Shown piece by piece: positions 49,001-57,612 of a DNA stretch of 64,000 nucleotides (the first letter of the stretch is position 1; each line of letters opens with the position of its first letter). A program made the translations under genes and the position numbers. This DNA comes from Lottia gigantea (lineage: Eukaryota > Mollusca > Gastropoda > Lottiidae): positions 849,780-913,779 of the forward strand of contig NW_008709421.1 in NCBI RefSeq assembly GCF_000327385.1, read 5' to 3'. A model generated the notes under the pieces. That model had not been told where the DNA came from, did no database searches, and worked only from the letters and a program-made list of their open reading frames with translations.

Positions 49001-52000
49001 ATCAGATGTCTTTGGTTCCTGCAATTTCACTAAAACTAAGTTTGGAATGGTGCTGTTTACAATCCCTTTAAGAAATGTTATAGAGAATGTTTGTTGCAAA
49101 ACGTTTAGCATATGATATCTCAAATGGCTATACATTAATGTTTGCTCATTACACAAACTCTTACAATTATTTTTGTATAAAATAATGATTTCATATTTCT
49201 GTTGTAGCCATTTTTAAAGAAACTTTGACATATTTTATCAAATTATCCATTACAGATGTTTTTAATTAAAAAATAAAATATACAATTTCAACGATTTTAA
49301 CATTTTCAAAGATCAGTTTCATGTTCAATTAAATTACAATTCAGTTATATAATGTTTTGGAATTTTGCAAATTGAATATTTCAATGGATTACAAAATCAT
49401 GATAAGGTAATCAACAGAATTTTAGAGCTTAATTTTAGGAATACAATTCGTAGATGCAAACACAAGAAATTTTACCATTTAAACTAGTAAAAATGTGTTA
49501 GTTTAGAAAAGAAACATGTCTAAAAAAGGCCAGTATAGACTCATAATGTCGTGAAATTTGAAACAGGGTGAAGATTTGACAGCTTGTTGATTTGTTTGTC
49601 CACAAGATTTTTTTCTATCAAAACTTTTAAATCCTGGTTTAATAGTTTCAGAAACATCTAACAAGCACACCTGAATATTGTATTTGAGACATTTTTCTAA
49701 TGCTAAACCTCTTTGGAAAAAAATGTCCTTCCTAAGAAATAATAGCATTAGTTTTCAGTTTAATAAAAAAAATTGTTTAGTTATTTTAATCGTAAAATGT
49801 CTAAGGTAAGTTTTTCACCCTATATCTTTGAGATACATTTAATGTCATGAACTTTGAGTATTTAAATTCTCAACTAAGACGATTAAAATTCTATTCATAA
49901 TTGGTGTTCACCACAAAAATTATTTTACTTTGAATGAATTATAGAAATATCAATGATATGATCTTAATTTTTATGATCTTAAAAAGTATTAAAAAATTCA
50001 TATTGAGTTAATTTCTGTATGAAATCTTCAGTTCTAGAAAGTGACATGCCCAAATAATATATAACAAGAGGCCATTAAGTTAAAATTCGAAACAAAATTA
50101 CTTATTGCTCTATTAAAGTTTAATTCCTATTTTGAACAGATTTTGCTGAAGCTAAAAAAAAACTCATTCACTTAATCTTTAAAATCTTAATGTAGAATAT
50201 GACCTTAAGATTTTTGTCAACATCGTAAGGTTTAGTTACTTCAAAACATTGGCAAATGCAGAAATCATATGAGTTTACAATGTCCTTGTTCAAAAAATAT
50301 TAGGGGCGGTTTTGGTGAAAATGATAAAATTTTGCAAAAAGATTTGCTGTTAAATTTTTTTTTTCGGGATATTATCATTGATTGTTACGTTTAGTTAAAA
50401 AATGTGGTATATAAATTTCCAGACAAGGGTCTTTTAAGTAGAAAAAGGACAAAACACTTGATCAATTACCACTTTACTAGTATTATTTAACTGCAGGTAG
50501 TCTGAACTGAAAAAGACATATTATGCTTTGTAAGGTATTTTACTCTATTATGATGTCCTTTATCTCTGAAATATGTAAATTTGAAACCAAACACTTCTTA
50601 AGTGTTGTGTGAAAACAGATTACTTTCATCTAGGATGGGTCCTTGACATATTTCTTCATAATTAGAATAACACCAGATACCAGTAGGGGGAGTGCCCATT
50701 GCTGGGGGTCTAAACTCCATGACCTTTCATATACCTCACAGATTGTTCAAGGTCAAAGTTTGGGAAAGTGTAGGAGGAGTGGCATGAAAGGAATTTCTCG
50801 GTCAAGTGATTTTGACTTGTGACCTCTTGTCAAATGTTTGACTTTCTGTGCAGGTCAAATGTTTGAAATTTTGTTTCCATGTTTGTATTTGGAATGTGTA
50901 GAATCTTGTAATTAGATATATATATTACATCAATTCATAGCTTTTTGAAATAGATCCACTCTACATCATGGAACATTTATTTGAGCTTTTGAGCAAAATT
51001 ATTAATGCTATTTAACCTGATAATCTCTAAAGGGATTGTATAAAGGTTTTCTAATTTTTGTATGTGTTTTGGGGACAAAGATAGCATCAATTTGTGCCAT
51101 TCCAATTTTCAATCAGACATCTGTGGTTTTATGACGTCACCCCTGCAAGTGTCTTACGTGATACAAGCAAATTTCCTGGGTTTGATGTCATAAAACACTT
51201 AGTTTTAGTGGAATTGCAGGATCAACAGACACCTGATTGAAAATTGGAATGGTGAAAATGGATGCTATCAGTATCCCTGATACACATAAAAACTTGAGAA
51301 AACCTCTTTACAATCCCTTTAATGACATTAACGGAGAGCTTATCATTTGAATTAAGGTTTTTAGTTTATTTTGGGTCATGAAGTAATATTTTGTAATAGA
51401 CTGATTGGAGAGGCTGGTTAGATCATGAATCCTGATAAGTCACAAATCACCACCTTGTTGTCAAAGTAGGACAAATTATGATAGGTATTGCAACATCTAC
51501 CTACAAATCATCAGTATGTTCTGCCAGTAGGCTTCTGGTTCCTAGTGTTAATTTCACTTTAAATCATTAAAAGTAGATATTAGAAATGTGATTTGTTGTA
51601 TTGCTTACAATTAGTTATGTTATCATTTCTGTGTTTGCTATGACAGTAAAGGCCAACTTCAGGAATTTATGGAGGGCAAACTGAAGTTATCAGTGCAATG
51701 AGATGAATTGAGTTTTACATGCCACTTTTCTGCACCTAATAATGAAGATTGGCAACACCATGCAGTGTACCATGAGGGAAAATTTGCCAGACAGCAGTAT
51801 TAGCCAGCTGTTTTGATTTCCAACTGTCTAGGGATCTTTAAGTGACCTCGGTTTATTGTCCAATCTAAATGATAAGACACATTTTCCATTAAGCCATGAA
51901 TCCTGATAAGTCACAAATCACCACCTTGTTGTCAAAGTAGGACAAATTATGATAGGTATTGCAACATCTACCTTCAAATCATCAGTATGTTCTGCCAGTA

Positions 52001-55000
52001 GGCTTCTGGTTCCTAGTGTTAATTTCACTTTAAATCATTAAAAGTAGATATTAGAAATGTGATTTGTTGTATTGCTTACAATTAGTTATGTTATCATTTC
52101 TGTGTTTGCTATGACAGTAAAGGCCAACTTCAGGAATTTATGGAGGGCAAACTGAAGTTATCAGTGCAATGAGATGAATTGAGTTTTACATGCCACTTTT
52201 CTGCACCTAATAATGAAGATTGGCAACACCATGCAGTGTACCATGAGGGAAAATTTGCCAGACAGCAGTATTAGCCAGCTCTTTTGATTTCCAACTGTCT
52301 AGGGATCTTTAAGTGACCTCGGTTTATTGTCCAATCTAAATGATAAGACACATTTTCCATTAAGCCCCTCCAAACTACATCACTGACAGGCGGAAAAAAC
52401 TTTAAAAAATCCAAAGGTCCATGTCAGGATTGAACCTTGGACCTTCAGGTTGGTGAGCATGCGTCCAACTCACTTAACTACCGCGGCTTCCATTTTCTGA
52501 TTAGAGGCAGAGAGTTTAATATTTTTTGCTTACATTGTGAGATGGTTATGATTTTGATTTTGTGATGTTCAAGGTTTAAGATGACATAAGTAAATGAAAT
52601 GAATAAAGTAAAAACTAGCTCCATGATGGCTTATTTTAAAAGTTGGTTCATCAAACATTTAGTGGAAGAAACATTGCTGTTTCTATGAAATAATAAGATT
52701 TTGGCAAAGTGAAGGCCACAGAATTGTTAGTGGGGCTTACCACATTAGGCATTTGAAAATTTAATAAAAAATATATAAGAGTTGGGTTAGGGAAAGAGAG
52801 GTGGGGAGACAAGCCATTGATACAGAATGAACCACATTACCACTATTGACAAATCCCCTGGTAGGTAACTCTGTCTTTAAGTATCGCAAACCACCTACAT
52901 GTGGTAATAAAGAATTAGGAATATTTTTTTTGTAACTTAATGAAACCATAATCTGACTGAAATTGAATAAGAACTCGAAAGTCTCGTGTAACAAAATCAA
53001 GTAGGAAACCATATTGATGTCTTTTTGTCTGACAGGGTTTCTCTTTATGTCGACAGAGTTGATGTTACAGAGATAGCTCATAACTCTTAAGGGAAGAGTA
53101 ACGTATAGTTGATTAAAATATACAAGTTTGGTTAAATAGATACATTTTCTATTGTATTGATAATCCCGCCTCTTACACCTAACCAGACACTGTACATCTT
53201 AAGGCAAAGCTGACCAGGCCAGTCGGGTTCGGAAACTTTGCAAGGACAATGGCATCAACTGTTGAGGAATATTGAACATGTACAGCCTTTAGCTCTTGGG
53301 GTCTCAGTTTAATGTACCAATGAACAACTTCACTATTTTTACATGTCAGCCCAGGACTTAATAGAAAGAAAAGAGGTTGAAACTCCCCAAGGAGAAGAAA
53401 CACCAGACATAATGACATAATAAAACATGTAACCTGGTCAAATAGTTCTTATCTGTACACCAGCATCTGATTGTTACTGCAATTTACCAGCAACATGTTA
53501 AAAATCACACTACATCTTCACACAGAATTCTTGCTCCTATGTTAAGATCTTTGAGTTGTTGTCAAGGCATAAAAATAATCATGATTCAATACTTTCATTG
53601 GCCAATGAGGCTAACTCTCAGGGGTTCTTGAGATTTGTTGTTCACTCTATTGGTACAAGTTAGGCTCTTCACAGATTTGTTAGTGTTATGTTATTTACTA
53701 AACAGGTTTAGAATGGATGTGATATTATGTAATTCTATTGAAAGATCTTTGTTAGTTTAACTCCAGGTTTGTTCAACTCAGAAATTTCTCGCTGACATGT
53801 TTGACCTTGAATAGTTTTTTTTTTAAAAAAGATTTTATGTTTTCTCGATCATGGTTTTTGAATGAATATCATTTTAACAGATAATAATTTCTAAATCTGA
53901 AAATAATTAAATGACAATTGTCCAGCGAAAAAATATTTGTTGAATTTATTGTATTTCATTCAATGGCGTCATCAAAAGATAGCATTATAAGTAAATTTCA
54001 CTGAACAGTGACCTCTTTTAAGTTTTAGATGATAAGACATTCATAGTTTCAAAGGGACATTGGTGTTCCACAGGATTGAGCATGTCCTGCTGAACAATAT
54101 TAATCACTTATTGTTACAATTCAAGCAACTTATTCAAACTTCAGAATGTAGCACAGTCAGTTTGATTGCTGAAATGACAACATTTGGTTATAACAAATGG
54201 TGGTTGTAGGTTCTAATTTCAGTGAGCGTGTGAAAGTCTGGTGATTCATGAAAGATCCTGGACAATTTGTTGTTTTTTTCTTTTTTAAATTCCATTGGAT
54301 TTCATTGAAATAAACCCAGTAAGGTATAGATCAGGTGAAGACAGTTTTTTTTTCTTATCACACTATGTCTTGGTTGTGTAAGTCTGTTATAGGAAGTGAC
54401 TCACATTTTCAAGTCAAAATATGAATTTATTGGGACATGCACTAGACAAACTTTTGTCAACTGCAGTCATACAAACTCAAATTAAGACTTGATATTAATC
54501 ATAAATATGAAGGATGGAACTTTTTTGAAATATTAATTGTGGGTTATCTAGTTTGTAACATAGTATTGAGTAACAAAAGGTAGTTGAACTCTATGTAATT
54601 TAGGCAAATAAAATGCAGATTTTATGACATTTATTTTTCTGGTTTTATATTCAGAAAAAATTTATTGCTGTTACCATTAATGATTGATTTATGATTGTGG
54701 TTTTGTATTTGACAGTTTCCCCTTACATATGACAATCTTAATTACATTTTATTTTAATGCATCTATCTTGTTGGTCATTTTATGTGAATACACTCCTAAT
54801 GTACTCTTTGCCTGTGATGTACTTTTAATGTTTAAGCCCTGTTTAGCCTGTTTTTTGTGGAAAGTTCATTCTTAAAATTTGTATGTCAAGGTAAAAAAGT
54901 GCCTATTTATTTGCACAGAGATGAGTAAATTTGAAGTATTTTTGACATTATTGCTGACAAACTATAACATCTATGTTTTATTTTTCAGAGTCTCCAACAG

Positions 55001-55118
55001 CAACAACAACACCATCAACAACAACAACAACAACAACAACAACGATGTTCAAACCAAAGTCCCAGTGATACCAGTCACCAATGATTCTCAGTCTATGCCA
55101 TTAAAGACTTGTACATAA
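18960..55118 (+). CDS. CBFB: CBFB: core-binding factor subunit beta (gene level)
   Basis: The product is the non-DNA-binding partner of RUNX proteins. From the family, it binds the Runt domain, strengthens DNA binding and protects RUNX from degradation. Five core exons (18960-19037, 19180-19266, 22603-22722, 29081-29197, 32688-32807) encode 174 residues, all joined in phase 0. They cover the whole fold: MPRVVPDQRAKFEN, YTGFRDRPHEERQ, ATGTNL, MNGVCVLWRGWI, LDGIGSLEYDAERA, then a charged Gln/Arg helix. The Runt-contact residues equivalent to human Gly61 and Asn104 are kept; human Gln67 is Ser here, and Leu103 is Met. The tail comes from a last exon at 54989, directly (205 residues, polyGln) or through an optional exon at 36785-36894 (253 residues, polyAsn). 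The core is certain; tail usage is inferred. Confidence 0.95.
19180..19266 (+). CDS. CBFB: CBFB exon 2
   Basis: Twenty-nine codons between TTCTTACAG and ATA|GTAAGT. They encode VRYTGFRDRPHEERQLRFQT ECREGHADI, matching human residues 27-55 in length and pattern. Confidence 0.97.
19267..22602 (+). other. CBFB: CBFB intron 2
   Basis: 3.3 kb, still relatively rich in CpG. It contains a TGACGTCA motif at 21512-21519 and a family C copy near its end. No other exon is seen. Confidence 0.85.
22110..22310. mobile_element. Family C element, copy C2
   Basis: The left arm is TTTAAAGGGAATATAAAGGG GTTTTCTAAG, then ATCTGTATTGGGAACAATTATGG and GTCAGATATCCGTGG. Part of the inverted right arm is seen (GGATGAAAATTGGAATGG), but the far end is lost. 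Confidence 0.65.
22603..22722 (+). CDS. CBFB: CBFB exon 3
   Basis: Forty codons between TCTTTCAG and AAG|GTAAGA. They encode AFIATGTNLQLSFASNAW, then SDKPEDRVPTRDFVDFEREPGK. ATGTNL is part of the Runt-domain contact. The loop after the conserved Trp is one residue longer than in human and its sequence differs. Confidence 0.96.
25042..25354 (-). mobile_element. Family B element, copy B4
   Basis: About 313 bp, TTAA at both edges, in reverse orientation to B1. AGGGACAGATGTGCCATT begins the left side and TGGGGCACTTGTCCAT ends the right. The marker TTTGAGCCTTCAAATCCATG is clear. Confidence 0.9.
25821..25973. mobile_element. Family C element, copy C3
   Basis: GGATTGTAAAGAGGTTTTCT, then ATGTGTATCAGGGACACT, then TGACGTCATCAAACACT and the family landmark TTTTAGTGGAATCG, ending in a worn inverted arm (GATAACCTCATTACAGTC). 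The TGACGTCA at 25899-25906 sits where it does in C7. Confidence 0.75.
27173..27480 (+). mobile_element. Family B element, copy B5
   Basis: About 308 bp with TTAA at both edges. The ends are more worn (AGGGGAACATTTTCGGGG and GAAGGCGCTCC), but the internal ACATGGATTTGAAGGCTCAA and GATGAGCTGTGAACACTATT are nearly unchanged. Confidence 0.82.
29081..29197 (+). CDS. CBFB: CBFB exon 4
   Basis: Thirty-nine codons between TTTTGTAG and GAG|GTAATA: VHLKSQFIMNGVCVLWRGWI, then ELNRLDGIGSLEYDAERAE. This is the most conserved strand pair of the fold and includes the Asn equivalent to human Asn104. Confidence 0.97.
29198..32687 (+). other. CBFB: CBFB intron 4
   Basis: 3.5 kb, CpG-poor. A worn trace of family C is possible at about 29637-29700 (AGAGGTTTTCTACAG). 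From about 31060 to 32540 it becomes less AT-rich and repeat-free. No further exon is recognised. Confidence 0.8.
31640..32540. promoter_or_regulatory. Candidate conserved non-coding block in CBFB intron 4
   Basis: Balanced base composition, no open frame with family similarity, no repeat, and several E-boxes (CAGCTG at about 32029 and 32272) and homeodomain/octamer-like cores (ATTATGCATATC). It lies just upstream of exon 5. This is a guess from texture; conservation has not been tested. Confidence 0.25.
32688..32807 (+). CDS. CBFB: CBFB exon 5
   Basis: Forty codons between GATTTCAG and GAG|GTAGTA: VEQTLLREQIEQYNRRLREF, then EERQRQYRQDQERQAESEAE. It corresponds to the charged helix after the human Runt-binding core (EEARRRTREFEDRDRSHREE). 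The donor is in phase 0. Confidence 0.95.
36785..36894 (+). CDS. CBFB: CBFB candidate optional exon 6 (frame-shifting cassette)
   Basis: After an acceptor (TTTGATAG, 36777-36784), 36 codons and two bases are open in the frame of exon 5: VKDSVVSPMPWKDGFYSSKT, then AQPFVHKKFSATIYLE. A good donor follows, AAA|GTAAGC. The stretch is less AT-rich than its surroundings and has coding-like codons. Its length, 110, is not a multiple of three, so inclusion changes the frame of the last exon. If the donor is not used, the frame ends after one more Lys at a TAA (36896-36898). I know no homologue of this peptide. It could be a false exon. Confidence 0.5.
37577..37822 (-). mobile_element. Family B element, copy B6
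   Basis: About 246 bp with TTAA at both edges, AGGGACAGACTTGCCATC on the left and GGTGAATCTGTCCCT on the right. It lacks about 100 bp of the centre found in B1, including the GGCTCAAAT landmark. Confidence 0.87.
38500..39140. promoter_or_regulatory. Candidate regulatory block with a RUNX core site
   Basis: Repeat-free and less AT-rich than its neighbours. TGTGGT at 39074-39079 (context AAAGTGTGGTACA) matches the RUNX core, and GGCCAGCTGGTCACG with an E-box follows. SOX-like CATTGTT occurs at about 39115 and 39145. A RUNX site inside CBFB could point to feedback, but this is speculation from motifs. Confidence 0.25.
39417..39480. mobile_element. Fragment of family E
   Basis: TAACCCTTTCAACATTAGCAGC and then CTACTGGCCAAA align with the left end of the element at 10775, but without the CCGGTATACCGG palindrome. 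The right end is not found. Confidence 0.4.
41580..42160. promoter_or_regulatory. Candidate conserved non-coding block in CBFB intron 5
   Basis: Mixed composition, no repeat and no protein similarity. It stands out against very AT-rich sequence on both sides. Only a search against related genomes could tell whether it is constrained. Confidence 0.2.
42366..42495. mobile_element. Family C element, half copy C5
   Basis: The left arm is well kept: AGGATTTTAAAGAGGTTTTC, ATGTGTATAGGGGACAG, TTCAATTTGCACCATTTT and CTGTGGTTCCTGCAAT. It stops around GATGAAGTCAC. The right arm is missing. Confidence 0.75.
43740..44060. promoter_or_regulatory. Candidate conserved non-coding block with CAGGTG
   Basis: Balanced composition with CCCAAACAGGTGCAGG (E-box) and repeated ATTACC/ATTAGC homeodomain-type cores. 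No coding or repeat signal. Low certainty. Confidence 0.2.
45513..45965 (+). mobile_element. Family A element, copy A3
   Basis: About 453 bp. The left end TTGTGGATGACCACTTG is slightly worn, the right end CAAGTGGTCACCCACAA is intact. GCTCGTAAAAGCGCGGATCTT and the inner TTATACAAGGTTTAAATTTT are shared with A1 and A2. Confidence 0.9.
46336..46362. other. Short GC-rich hairpin in AT-rich intron
   Basis: GACCTAGCCCGAGGGGGGCTACGGGCTAAC contains the inverted 7-mers TAGCCCG and CGGGCTA around a 10-base loop. It is very unlike its surroundings. Nature unknown; it may be the remnant of a repeat. Confidence 0.35.
47155..47705. repeat. AT-rich minisatellite with alternating unit lengths
   Basis: Units anchored by AGATGCTTGATTTATTATAT alternate between a short form continuing ATAATATATA and a longer form continuing AACATTATATGATATACA, giving a compound period of about 66 bases. 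The core TATATAACATTATATGATATA can fold back on itself. Confidence 0.92.
48140..48560. promoter_or_regulatory. Candidate enhancer-like block in CBFB intron 5
   Basis: One of the most GC-balanced, complex stretches in the intron, with CACGTG-like CCACGTGTCT and CACACGTGCG, CCAAT (GCCAATCATC) and GTGTTACG motifs. A 97-codon frame overlaps it but has no family resemblance. Interpretation is from texture only. Confidence 0.25.
48916..49072. mobile_element. Family C element, short intact copy C6
   Basis: About 157 bp, from TTAAAGGGATTGTTAAGAGG to TTTACAATCCCTTTAA. TTAA is at both edges and the arms are inverted. It keeps GGGGACACTGATGGC and CTTTGGTTCCTGCAAT but lacks most of the right arm of C7. 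Confidence 0.87.
50720..50857. promoter_or_regulatory. Cluster of four nuclear-receptor half-sites
   Basis: TGACCT at 50720, AGGTCA at 50750 in the extended form TCAAGGTCA (ERR/SF1 type), TGACCT at 50820 and AGGTCA at 50852. Four exact half-sites in 140 bp is more than expected by chance in AT-rich DNA. Functional meaning unproven. Confidence 0.3.
51028..51322. mobile_element. Family C element, best full copy C7
   Basis: About 295 bp and almost entirely a long imperfect inverted repeat. The arms start AAAGGGATTGTATAAAGGTT and end AACCTCTTTACAATCCCTTT. GGGGACAAAGATAGCATC is mirrored by GATGCTATCAGTATCCC. TGACGTCA lies at 51132-51139. A single strand could fold into a hairpin along almost its whole length. 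Confidence 0.92.
51424..52365. repeat. Recent 471 bp tandem duplication
   Basis: 51424-51894 and 51895-52365 are direct copies starting CATGAATCCTGATAAGTCAC. I see only two differences on reading (ACCTACAAATC versus ACCTTCAAATC, and AGCTGTTTTG versus AGCTCTTTTG). It is either a young duplication or, less likely, an assembly artefact. The second copy runs into a SINE head. Confidence 0.95.
52180..52495 (-). mobile_element. tRNA-derived SINE, with head at about 52415-52495
   Basis: On the minus strand, from 52490, GAAGCCGCGGTAGTTAAGTG, then AGTTGGACGCATGCTCACC and AAGGTTCAATCCTGACATGG. An A box (TAGTTAAGTGAGTTGG, 52480-52465) and a B box (GGTTCAATCC, 52436-52427) have tRNA spacing. The body continues leftwards with GGTCACTTAAAGATCCC, a type of motif seen in marine-invertebrate SINE bodies as I recall. 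It is not a working tRNA: the acceptor stem does not pair. The same body sequence, without a head, is repeated 471 bp to the left. Confidence 0.7.
54989..55118 (+). CDS. CBFB: CBFB last exon, readable in three frames
   Basis: After the acceptor TTTTTCAG (54981-54988) comes a CAA/AAC/ACA run. From exon 5 (phase 0) it reads SLQQQQQHH, nine Gln, then RCSNQSPSDTSHQ and stops at 55082-55084. From the optional exon (two bases carried over) it reads KVSNSNNNTI, nine Asn, then DVQTKVPVIPVTNDSQSMPL KTCT and stops at 55116-55118. A second AG two bases downstream (54989-54990) would make a third frame rich in Thr, or return the optional-exon transcript to the Gln frame. The exon itself is well supported by its open frames and position. 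Confidence 0.75.
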
Positions 55119-55240
55119 TGTATTATAATTCTCTCGTAAGAGACTAACTTATTCCAATTATTGTTACTTTTAATTTCTACTTTAGAATAGGAAAGTTATG
55201 AACAAATATTTTAACAAATTTTGTGGTCTACCTACAGACA

Positions 55241-55561
55241 CAGACTAATTATAATTAAACTCTTGTTCTTTTTTTTCAAACAGCTTTTATTTTTAATATA
55301 GCCACTTCAGTTAAGGTCTAACGACAGCCCTCTTGGACGTTTGTCAAATTAACATTTTGACCAAACTCGATGACCTCTGCTTTAACCAATCAAATTTTTC
55401 CCCTCTCCAGCACTTGAATTTTGTGATGCAATGTTTATCAGCTAAGGTCAAAGGGTAAATTTCATGAATGATCAAGAGGACTGTCATTAGACCCTAACTG
55501 AAGTTCCTTTATTAAAAATAAAAAAACAGAACAAAAGATTGGTGTTATTCTAATTAGACTG
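55241..55561. mobile_element. Family D inverted-repeat element, full copy D2
   Basis: About 321 bp with arms near 95 bases. The left starts CAGACTAATTATAATTAAAC and continues to CCACTTCAGTTAAGGTCTAA CGACAGCCCTCTTG. The right mirrors it: CAAGAGGACTGTCATTAGAC CCTAACTGAAG, then TTCTAATTAGACTG. It lies about 120 bases after the CBFB stop, so probably inside the 3' UTR, where it would form a strong RNA hairpin. Confidence 0.85.
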
Positions 55562-56531
55562 CCTATGGATACAGATATTTGCCAAATAAATTCAACTATT
55601 TTGAGAAACTTGCACCGTTTCATGAAAAGGGTCTAAAAGGAATGTTTGGTTTAAACATAATTTGAAGATATTTGTATATAGTTTTCTTATTTTAATGTGA
55701 ATATTAGAATTGAAGGTGGAGATGTCCACTTGTTTGTTTAATTATGTGTTTTGGTAATACTTTCCAACTTTATAGGAGTTCACCAAGTGATATTCACTAT
55801 TTTGATTAATTTTGAAAACATTGTTCTTCCTTTCTATGAAATACAGCTCTTATTTATAATTCATCCTGAAATTTGCACTAAAATGTGATTTTTACCTTGG
55901 GGCACCAATACACAATTTTTTTTATAAGAATTCATCATAATAACACATTTAGTACAAAATTGATCTAAGATTTTTTGTGGATTGGGGCCTTGTTTCTTTC
56001 AAGAGCACCATTTTGACAAATGTGGGTGATCCAACCATTTTGGAATGCCCATATAGCTATAACACAAATCACTTCTGATATGATTGGCATATAATCAAAG
56101 GGTTAAAAATTCTTTTGTTGGAATAAGACCACTAATGCCAAAACAAAAATTCTTAGCATTTGACCTATCAGTTGTAGTGGCTGATAATTTGTTTTGAAAC
56201 CTTGGTACTATTTGTAGAAATGAAATTATGTTCTGATATTTTTTGTATGTAGCAGAACAATACATGATGTTAAAAAATGTTTTGTATTGTTTTGTTAAAC
56301 TCTAAAATAATTGTGTTGTGCATAATTCCATGAAGATTCAAGGCTCAATGCATATTATATTTTTGTACATGTATTTTGTGGTACCATTTTAGCTCAATTT
56401 TCTATTGTAATTTTGATACAACAAATAACTGCATGTTAAAAATTCTTTCTAATTATATCAAAGGACTTAATGATTAATTCCAAAAGGTTGTCAAAAACAT
56501 CAAATCTGATACATATGTCTATACACATGAC

Positions 56532-56822
56532 TTAAAGGGACAGTTTCGCCAGTCGTTTGACCAATCTACCAGAATCGTAAATATTTCATCTTAACTTATT
56601 AGTAATAATGTTCTCAGTTCAATGCTAAAATTTGAGCCTTCAAATCCATGATTGTCCGAAACTATCAGCTGTGCTTGAAAGTTTCAAAGACATATCATAT
56701 AGAACAAGAAAGAGAAATGCCTAGTTTGTGGTATTTTTGAAGGAATTATGCTATTTTCATACTTTTCTAGTACATATTCAAGACCCAAACCAATCCCCAA
56801 AAATCGCAAACCTGTCCTTTAA
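56532..56822 (-). mobile_element. Family B element, copy B7
   Basis: About 291 bp with TTAA at both edges: AGGGACAGTTTCGCCAGT on the left and CGCAAACCTGTCCT on the right. TTTGAGCCTTCAAATCCATG is unchanged. Confidence 0.88.
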
Positions 56823-57597
56823 ATCATGAAATAACGTGGCTAAAGGCTTTGATATTATGACAACAAATCAATGTAATCATTTCTAATAGCAGGTTTTTAG
56901 CTTTGAAATGTGTTGCAGCTTATTTTGTGAAGCTTAGATTCCGTCTTGCTTGATCTAGTTGTTATTAATTTTCTTATATTATGAAAACATTTCCATTTAG
57001 GGTTTATGCACCTTCAGCAGTTATTTACAGCAAATCAGCATAAAATTTTCAAAATGCATTTGAGATGTTTGAAGAAATATTTGGGAATCTGTGCATATTC
57101 TGCATATTTTGCTATCCAAAAATTGTGAAAAAGTATTTTTGTGTTTGTGTGTTATATTTTAAAGCTTGTCTGAGGTTTTTATGTTTGTTTTGTTTGTGGC
57201 TATTTGTTATAATGATCAGTATTTTTTAGTCAACTATCCGGTGTTCTAGTCATCTTATAATAATATTGTATATTAGTTTGAAAAACCATTTTATAATTAT
57301 CATATTTTTATCCTTGTAAGGTATTGTTGATCCTTACTGTATAGTTATACAGATCCAAGGATCATTCCACAAATTAACCATGTTATTAAGCAATAGTGTA
57401 CAATGTTTAGTTGTGATAAATGTTATACAGTATTGCTAAAGGAACATAAGATTAACACCTTCAGTTAACTGATATTGAAGTAGTAATGAACACAGCACAG
57501 TATAAGCATTATTTAAGGCTGATACGATGTGATAGATTAGATATTGTGTGCATTCGTGAGCTGTTTAGGCTCATCGATACATTAGTGAGAAAGTTTA

Positions 57598-57612
57598 CCT
57601 AATCTGATTAGG
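57598..57612. other. 15 bp palindrome CCTAATCTGATTAGG
   Basis: A perfect palindrome around one T, followed by CTAATCAAGG. The halves resemble K50 homeodomain sites (GGATTA type). It lies in the probable CBFB 3' untranslated or downstream region. Confidence 0.3.

Larger units (their letters stand above)
32808..54988 (+). other. CBFB: CBFB intron 5 (22 kb, holds an optional exon)
   Basis: A 22.2 kb CpG-poor intron. It contains a candidate optional exon (36785-36894), families A (A3), B (B6) and C (C5, C6, C7), an AT minisatellite (47155-47705), a 471 bp duplication beside a SINE head (51424-52495), and several moderately GC-rich blocks that may be regulatory. The many open frames of 60-106 codons look like chance. 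Confidence 0.8.

Noticed and set aside
52415-52495. A tRNA gene on the minus strand
   Set aside because: A and B boxes are present, but the stems do not pair as in a tRNA and the sequence continues into a SINE-type body.
52761-53081. 106-codon open frame, minus strand
   Set aside because: It lies in CBFB intron 5, is antisense to the host gene, and shows no recognisable motif or splice context. This length is expected by chance in 64 kb of such DNA.
53179-53418. 79-codon minus-strand frame starting with a hydrophobic stretch
   Set aside because: MSLCLVFLLLGEFQPLFFLL resembles a signal peptide, but nothing recognisable follows and there is no gene context.
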